Shown piece by piece: positions 14,186 to 17,588 of a DNA stretch of 17,588 nucleotides; positions within the stretch are counted from its first letter, which is position 1; the number at the start of each line of letters is the position of its first letter. The notes beneath the pieces were generated by a model. The model was not told the origin of the DNA. It searched no databases and saw nothing but the letters and a program-made list of their open reading frames with translations. The stretch is from DATAPE01 sp036265345 (GTDB taxonomy: Bacteria; Actinomycetota; CADDZG01; WHSQ01), in NCBI GenBank assembly GCA_036265345.1, contig DATAPE010000320.1:1-17588 (forward strand), in the 5' to 3' direction. Position numbers and translations under genes: made by a program.

Positions 14186-15573
14186 TGGCGCAGCAGTTGC
14201 CCCGCGAGAAGGCATCGGACCTCGAGGCGATCCCTGAGGAAGCCGATCACCAAGACTCCTCCGAACCTCGCACGCCAAGCAGCGAAACACGCCGGCGCAG
14301 GCGCCCGAGACGCCGTCCGCCACGTCGCGAGCACCCGCCGGTCGAACGCACGATGCTGGTACGTGCCGATGAGGACCGCACGGAGATAGCGGTTCTAGAG
14401 GCCGGCTCGATCGTCGAGCATTATGTCGCGCGGCGGGATGACCGCTCGCTGGTCGGCAGCATCTACCTCGGTCGCGTGCAGAACGTACTGCCTGGTATGG
14501 AGGCGTCGTTCGTAGACATCGGCGAATCCCGCAACGGGGTGCTCTACGCGGATGAGGTAGGGATCGCCGACGACACCGACGAGGTCCCGCGGATCGAAAC
14601 GGTTCTCAAGCCGGGACAGTCGATCTTGGTCCAGGTGTCGAAGGCGCCTATGCACTCCAAGGGAGCGCGTCTCACCGCTGCGGTATCGATCCCAGGGCGA
14701 CATCTCGTGCTCGTGCCTCACGGCAAGACGGTGGGAGTCTCCCGGCGCTTGCCGGACGCCGAACGAAACCGTCTGCGCACCATCGCCGCGCGGATCCGCC
14801 CGGATGACCACGGACTCATCGTCCGTACCGCGGCCCAGTCTGCCGATGAAGTGGAATTGGAGCGCGACCTGGCTCGTCTCCTCGCGACCTGGGAGGACAT
14901 CGATCGCCGCGCCGCCGCTAGCACCGCGCCTGCCCTGATCTATCAGGAACCCGAGCTCGAGCTACGGGTGATCCGGGATCTGTTCAATCGAGATGTGGTG
15001 CGCTGTGTCGTGGACGACCGGGAGCTGGAGTCCAAGCTGCGGGTGTACGTCCGATCGATGAGCCCCGATCTCGATAGCCGCCTGGAGCTCTACGCAGGTG
15101 AGCTTCCTATCTTCGAAGAGTTCCGCGTGGCCGAGCAGATCCGGAAGTCGCTAGATAGGAAGGTCTGGCTTCCCTCGGGCGGCCACATCGTGATGGATCG
15201 GACGGAAGCGATGACGGTTATCGATGTGAACACGGGGAAGTTCGTCGGCAAGTCGAATCTCGAAGAGACTGTCTTTCGAACCAACCGGGAGGCGGCGGTG
15301 GAGATCGGCCGTCAGCTCCGGCTTCGCGACATCGGCGGCATCATCGTCATCGACTTCATCGACATGGAGGATGCGGGCAACCGCGATGAGCTCATCAAGG
15401 TGTTTCGTAACGAGCTGCTGCGGGATCGCACCCGCACCCAGGTATTCGACATCTCTCCGCTCGGGCTGGTGCAGATGACACGTAAGAACGTTTCCGCCGG
15501 CATAGTCGAGGCGTTCTCGGTGAGATGCCCAACCTGCGAGGGCCGGGGGATCCTGATCCACGATGTGGACTGA
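14185..15573 (+). CDS. rng: Ribonuclease E/G family endoribonuclease, short form
   Basis: A 462-residue single-strand-specific endoribonuclease for mRNA decay and rRNA/tRNA maturation. An N-terminal extension of about 55 residues carries an arginine-rich block at about 36-48. The S1 domain (GSIYLGRVQNVLPGMEASFVDIG) sits inside the RNase H-like fold. The catalytic, Mg-binding residues are Asp347 in DVNTGKFVG and Asp390 in IDFIDM, 43 apart as in E. coli RNase E (Asp303 and Asp346). The Zn-link is Cys448 and Cys451 in CPTCEGRG. It ends soon after the Zn-link, so it has no degradosome scaffold and resembles RNase G in size, though actinobacterial homologues are often called rne. GAGGGAGG precedes the ATG, which is linked to rodA by the short ORF above. 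Confidence 0.93.
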   Translation: MAQQLPREKASDLEAIPEEADHQDSSEPRTPSSETRRRRRPRRRPPRREHPPVERTMLVRADEDRTEIAVLEAGSIVEHYVARRDDRSLVGSIYLGRVQNVLPGMEASFVDIGESRNGVLYADEVGIADDTDEVPRIETVLKPGQSILVQVSKAPMHSKGARLTAAVSIPGRHLVLVPHGKTVGVSRRLPDAERNRLRTIAARIRPDDHGLIVRTAAQSADEVELERDLARLLATWEDIDRRAAASTAPALIYQEPELELRVIRDLFNRDVVRCVVDDRELESKLRVYVRSMSPDLDSRLELYAGELPIFEEFRVAEQIRKSLDRKVWLPSGGHIVMDRTEAMTVIDVNTGKFVGKSNLEETVFRTNREAAVEIGRQLRLRDIGGIIVIDFIDMEDAGNRDELIKVFRNELLRDRTRTQVFDISPLGLVQMTRKNVSAGIVEAFSVRCPTCEGRGILIHDVD

Positions 15574-15645
15574 GCTGGTGGCTCGCAGGGCTTTGGTATC
15601 CTTGGGCGGTTCCACAATCGTGGCACCACCTTTTCGGGAGTGCAT

Positions 15646-16014
15646 GTGTACGCAATAATCCGCGCCGGCGGAAAGCAATACAAGGTCGCCGAAGGCGACG
15701 TCATCGAGATCGAACGCACGAAGGAGAGCTCCGACACGGTGGAGTTCGTCCCGCTGCTGGTCGTGGATGACAAGGGAAAGACTCGGTCGGAGAAGTCTGA
15801 CCTTGCCGATGCTCGTGTGACGGCGACCATCGTGGGGGAGACGAAGGGCCCAAAAGTCAACGTTGCGAAGTACCGCAACAAGACCGGGTACCGGCGCAAC
15901 GCCGGCCACCGTCAGAAATACACGAGCGTTCAGATTTCGGGGATCAAGCTGACGCGGGCACGGTCCGCAACCAAGACAAAGAGCACTGACGAGGAGACCA
16001 ACGATGGCACATAA
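15646..16014 (+). CDS. rplU: 50S ribosomal protein L21
   Basis: A 122-residue L21 that binds 23S rRNA in the large subunit. It begins MYAIIRAGGKQYKV, the normal family start, and has the conserved KYRNKTGYRRNAGHRQKYT segment. The GTG at 15646 is chosen over the GTG at 15640, because CGGGAG at 15635-15640 is then five bases away and the protein starts as usual. About 18 charged residues, ending in STDEETNDGT, extend past the core. The 72-bp gap from rng contains a poor -10-like TATCCT at 15597-15602. The last 11 bases overlap rpmA. Confidence 0.96.
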   Translation: MYAIIRAGGKQYKVAEGDVIEIERTKESSDTVEFVPLLVVDDKGKTRSEKSDLADARVTATIVGETKGPKVNVAKYRNKTGYRRNAGHRQKYTSVQISGIKLTRARSATKTKSTDEETNDGT

Positions 16015-16267
16015 GAAGGGCGCTGCATCTTCCAGGAACGGCCGCGACTCCGAGTCCAAGAGGTTGGGCGTCAAGGCGTTCGGTGGCGAACAGGTCGGCG
16101 CTGGCACCATCATCGTGAGACAGCGGGGGACGCGGGTTCATCCCGGTCATAACGTGGGACTGGGCCGGGACGACACCCTGTTCGCCAAGGCGACGGGTGA
16201 AGTGCAGTTCCACCGGCTGCGCGGGCGGCGCGTGGTCAGCATCGTCACCCAAGACACCGCGTCCTGA
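16004..16267 (+). CDS. rpmA: 50S ribosomal protein L27
   Basis: An 87-residue L27, whose N-terminal tail reaches the peptidyl-transferase centre. MAHKKGAASSRNGRDSESK, RLGVKAFGGE and GAGTIIVRQRGT are the standard family sequence. There is no cleavable N-terminal extension of the Firmicutes type. GAGGAG at 15991-15996 is seven bases from the ATG, and the gene starts 11 bases inside rplU, so the two ribosomal proteins are translationally coupled. The C-terminal part (VQFHRLRGRRVVSIV) is ordinary. Confidence 0.97.
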   Translation: MAHKKGAASSRNGRDSESKRLGVKAFGGEQVGAGTIIVRQRGTRVHPGHNVGLGRDDTLFAKATGEVQFHRLRGRRVVSIVTQDTAS

Positions 16268-16272
16268 CTCAG

Positions 16273-16287
16273 GCGGCGCATAGCCGC
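16273..16287 (+). repeat. Small hairpin before obg
   Basis: GCGGC (16273-16277) and GCCGC (16283-16287) can pair around a 5-nt loop in the 31-nt gap between rpmA and obg, ending 11 bases before the obg ATG. The obg ATG has no clear Shine-Dalgarno, so the hairpin sits where one would be expected. Confidence 0.4.
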
Positions 16288-16298
16288 AACAGATCCTG

Positions 16299-17558
16299 AT
16301 GGCGTTCGTCGATGAAGCTCGGATCAAGGCGATAGCCGGAGCCGGCGGAGATGGAGTGGTCGGCTTCCATCACGAACCGTACAAGCCGAAGGGTGGTCCC
16401 GACGGCGGTAACGGGGGCGACGGAGGCAGCGTGATCCTGCGGGCCGACGGCTCGATCGGGACCTTCCTCGAAGTGAGCGCTCATCCCCATGTGAAAGCAG
16501 GGCGTGGGGGCCATGGTGAGGGTGGCAAGCGAAACGGCTCCCGGGGAGAGAACCGCGTGGTTCTGGTCCCTCCCGGCACCGTCGTGCACGACGAAGAAGG
16601 CGTCCTGATGGCGGATCTTGCGGCCCCCGGCGATGAGTTCGTCGCAGCTCGGGGCGGCAAAGGAGGGGTGGGTAACGCGCGCTTTGCCACGGCGACCCGC
16701 AGATCACCGGCCTTCGCGGATAAGGGTGAGCCGGGGGAGGAGCGCTGGCTCACTCTCGAGCTGCGGCTGCTCGCCGACGTGGGATTGATCGGGTTTCCGA
16801 ACGCAGGAAAGTCGACGCTCATAGCCAAGATGTCTTCGGCCCGGCCCAAGATCGCCGACTATCCCTTCACGACGCTTACTCCTAATCTCGGTGTGGTCGA
16901 GGGGGCCGAGCCATCCTTCGTGGTTGCCGATATCCCGGGTTTGATCCCCGGCGCCCACCAGGGCAAAGGTCTGGGCCACCGTTTCTTGCGCCATGTCCGG
17001 CGTGCGGCGGTGCTCCTGTATGTGATCGACCTCGCCGCTACCGATAGAGATCCTTTCCAGGATGCGACCGTCCTGCAGGAAGAGCTTGCGCGTTTCGATC
17101 CCGAGCTCGCGAGGCGGCCGGCCCTGATCGTGGCGAACAAGGTGGATCTGGTGTCCGACCGCGCAGCAGAGCTCGACCGCATCCCGGAAGCCCTCCCTAT
17201 ATCGGCGATGACTGGGCAGGGCATCCCCGAGTTGGTCGAGCTTCTCCGCGATGAAGTCGAGCGCATCCGGAGGGCGGCACCGCCGGCGGTCGGATTCGTG
17301 AGACATGTCGTCAGACCCGATCCCGTGCGGGTCGAGCGCGAGGGGTCAACGTGGAGGGTGTGGGGGCGCCGTGCCGAACGAGCGGTCGCGACGACGGATA
17401 TGGAGAACGAAGAAGCGGTGGCACGGCTGCAGCGCCACCTGGTATCGATTGGGGTTGAACGCGTGCTGGCGGACGCCGGCGCGAGGGCCGGCGATGAGGT
17501 GCGGATCGGAACCATGACGTTCGACTTCGAACCCAGCGAAGGCCAGGTGGCGCGTTAG
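16299..17558 (+). CDS. obg: Obg GTPase, ribosome-assembly and stress GTPase
   Basis: A 419-residue Obg (CgtA/ObgE) GTPase involved in late 50S assembly and stress signalling. The glycine-rich Obg fold spans about residues 1-158 (KGGPDGGNGGDGG, then KAGRGGHGEGGKRNGS). The G domain follows, with G1 GFPNAGKST at 165-173, switch I with YPFTTLTPNLG, G3 DIPG in VVADIPGLI, G4 NKVD and G5 SAMTG. A C-terminal OCT domain is present (WRVWGRRAERAVATTDMENEEAVARL onward), as in other Actinobacteria and Firmicutes. The ATG at 16299 starts the normal family N terminus (MAFVDEARI) even though no good Shine-Dalgarno is seen. Obg downstream of rplU-rpmA is a widespread arrangement. Confidence 0.97.
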   Translation: MAFVDEARIKAIAGAGGDGVVGFHHEPYKPKGGPDGGNGGDGGSVILRADGSIGTFLEVSAHPHVKAGRGGHGEGGKRNGSRGENRVVLVPPGTVVHDEEGVLMADLAAPGDEFVAARGGKGGVGNARFATATRRSPAFADKGEPGEERWLTLELRLLADVGLIGFPNAGKSTLIAKMSSARPKIADYPFTTLTPNLGVVEGAEPSFVVADIPGLIPGAHQGKGLGHRFLRHVRRAAVLLYVIDLAATDRDPFQDATVLQEELARFDPELARRPALIVANKVDLVSDRAAELDRIPEALPISAMTGQGIPELVELLRDEVERIRRAAPPAVGFVRHVVRPDPVRVEREGSTWRVWGRRAERAVATTDMENEEAVARLQRHLVSIGVERVLADAGARAGDEVRIGTMTFDFEPSEGQVAR

Positions 17559-17570
17559 CCGGGGCCGCAT

Positions 17571-17588
17571 GCCACCTCTCGGGGTGGC
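17571..17588 (+). terminator. Candidate terminator hairpin after obg, at the window edge
   Basis: GCCACC (17571-17576) pairs with GGTGGC (17583-17588) around a 6-nt loop, beginning 12 bases after the obg stop. The window ends on the last paired base, so a following T tract cannot be checked. An ATG at 17569 could instead open the next gene, and 20 bases are too few to decide. Confidence 0.4.

Noticed and set aside
1..17588. Search by eye for mobile elements, CRISPR repeats, phage or toxin-antitoxin genes
   Set aside because: None was seen. Every gene is a conserved housekeeping gene in conserved order, with no truncated genes or foreign-looking composition.

Overview
This window is a compact stretch of core bacterial chromosome with high GC content. 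It holds two minus-strand tRNA genes followed by fifteen plus-strand protein genes, almost all complete and recognisable: tRNA-Gly(UCC) and tRNA-Pro(UGG), then tig, clpP, clpX, valS, folC, ndk, mreB, mreC, mreD, mrdA (PBP2), rodA, rng (RNase E/G), rplU, rpmA and obg. From memory, the order tig-clpP-clpX-valS-folC-ndk-mreBCD-PBP2-rodA-rng-rplU-rpmA-obg is the one seen in Streptomyces and relatives. ClpX also reads very like the mycobacterial protein. I therefore infer a member of the Actinomycetota. A single clpP where the well-known actinomycetes carry a tandem pair, an archaeal/Rickettsia-type ValS and a short RNase E/G suggest a lineage outside the familiar Actinomycetia, but the class cannot be fixed from this window.

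Layout. Positions 1-328 hold the two tRNA genes, reading leftward. A 74-bp gap separates the tRNA-Pro 5' end from the inferred tig start and must carry both divergent promoters. Positions 403-3771 are the protein-quality block: trigger factor, the ClpP protease and its unfoldase ClpX. Positions 3864-8125 are valS, folC and ndk, nearly abutting. Positions 8230-14159 are the rod-shape (elongasome) block: MreB actin, MreC and MreD, the PBP2 transpeptidase and the RodA glycosyltransferase. mreC to rodA overlap one another by 1 to 7 nt, as expected of one translationally coupled operon. Positions 14185-17558 are an RNA and ribosome block: RNase E/G, L21, L27 and the ribosome-assembly GTPase Obg.

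How the genes work together. Trigger factor folds nascent chains and ClpXP degrades unwanted proteins. ValS, FolC and Ndk supply charged tRNA, one-carbon cofactor and NTPs. MreBCD-PBP2-RodA build the lateral wall. RNase E/G, L21, L27 and Obg serve RNA turnover and 50S assembly.

I found no accessory island, mobile element, CRISPR array or unknown gene cluster, and no evidence of a new multi-gene system. The points worth a second look are small and lie in the gaps: a probable leaderless tig promoter; a 26-codon ORF with a good Shine-Dalgarno bridging tig and clpP, whose Shine-Dalgarno lies in a hairpin; a 9-codon ORF joining rodA to rng by overlaps at both ends; and an unusually long (254 nt), strongly structured mreB-mreC spacer. 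The long antisense ORFs over clpX, valS, folC and mreB are high-GC shadows and were left out.
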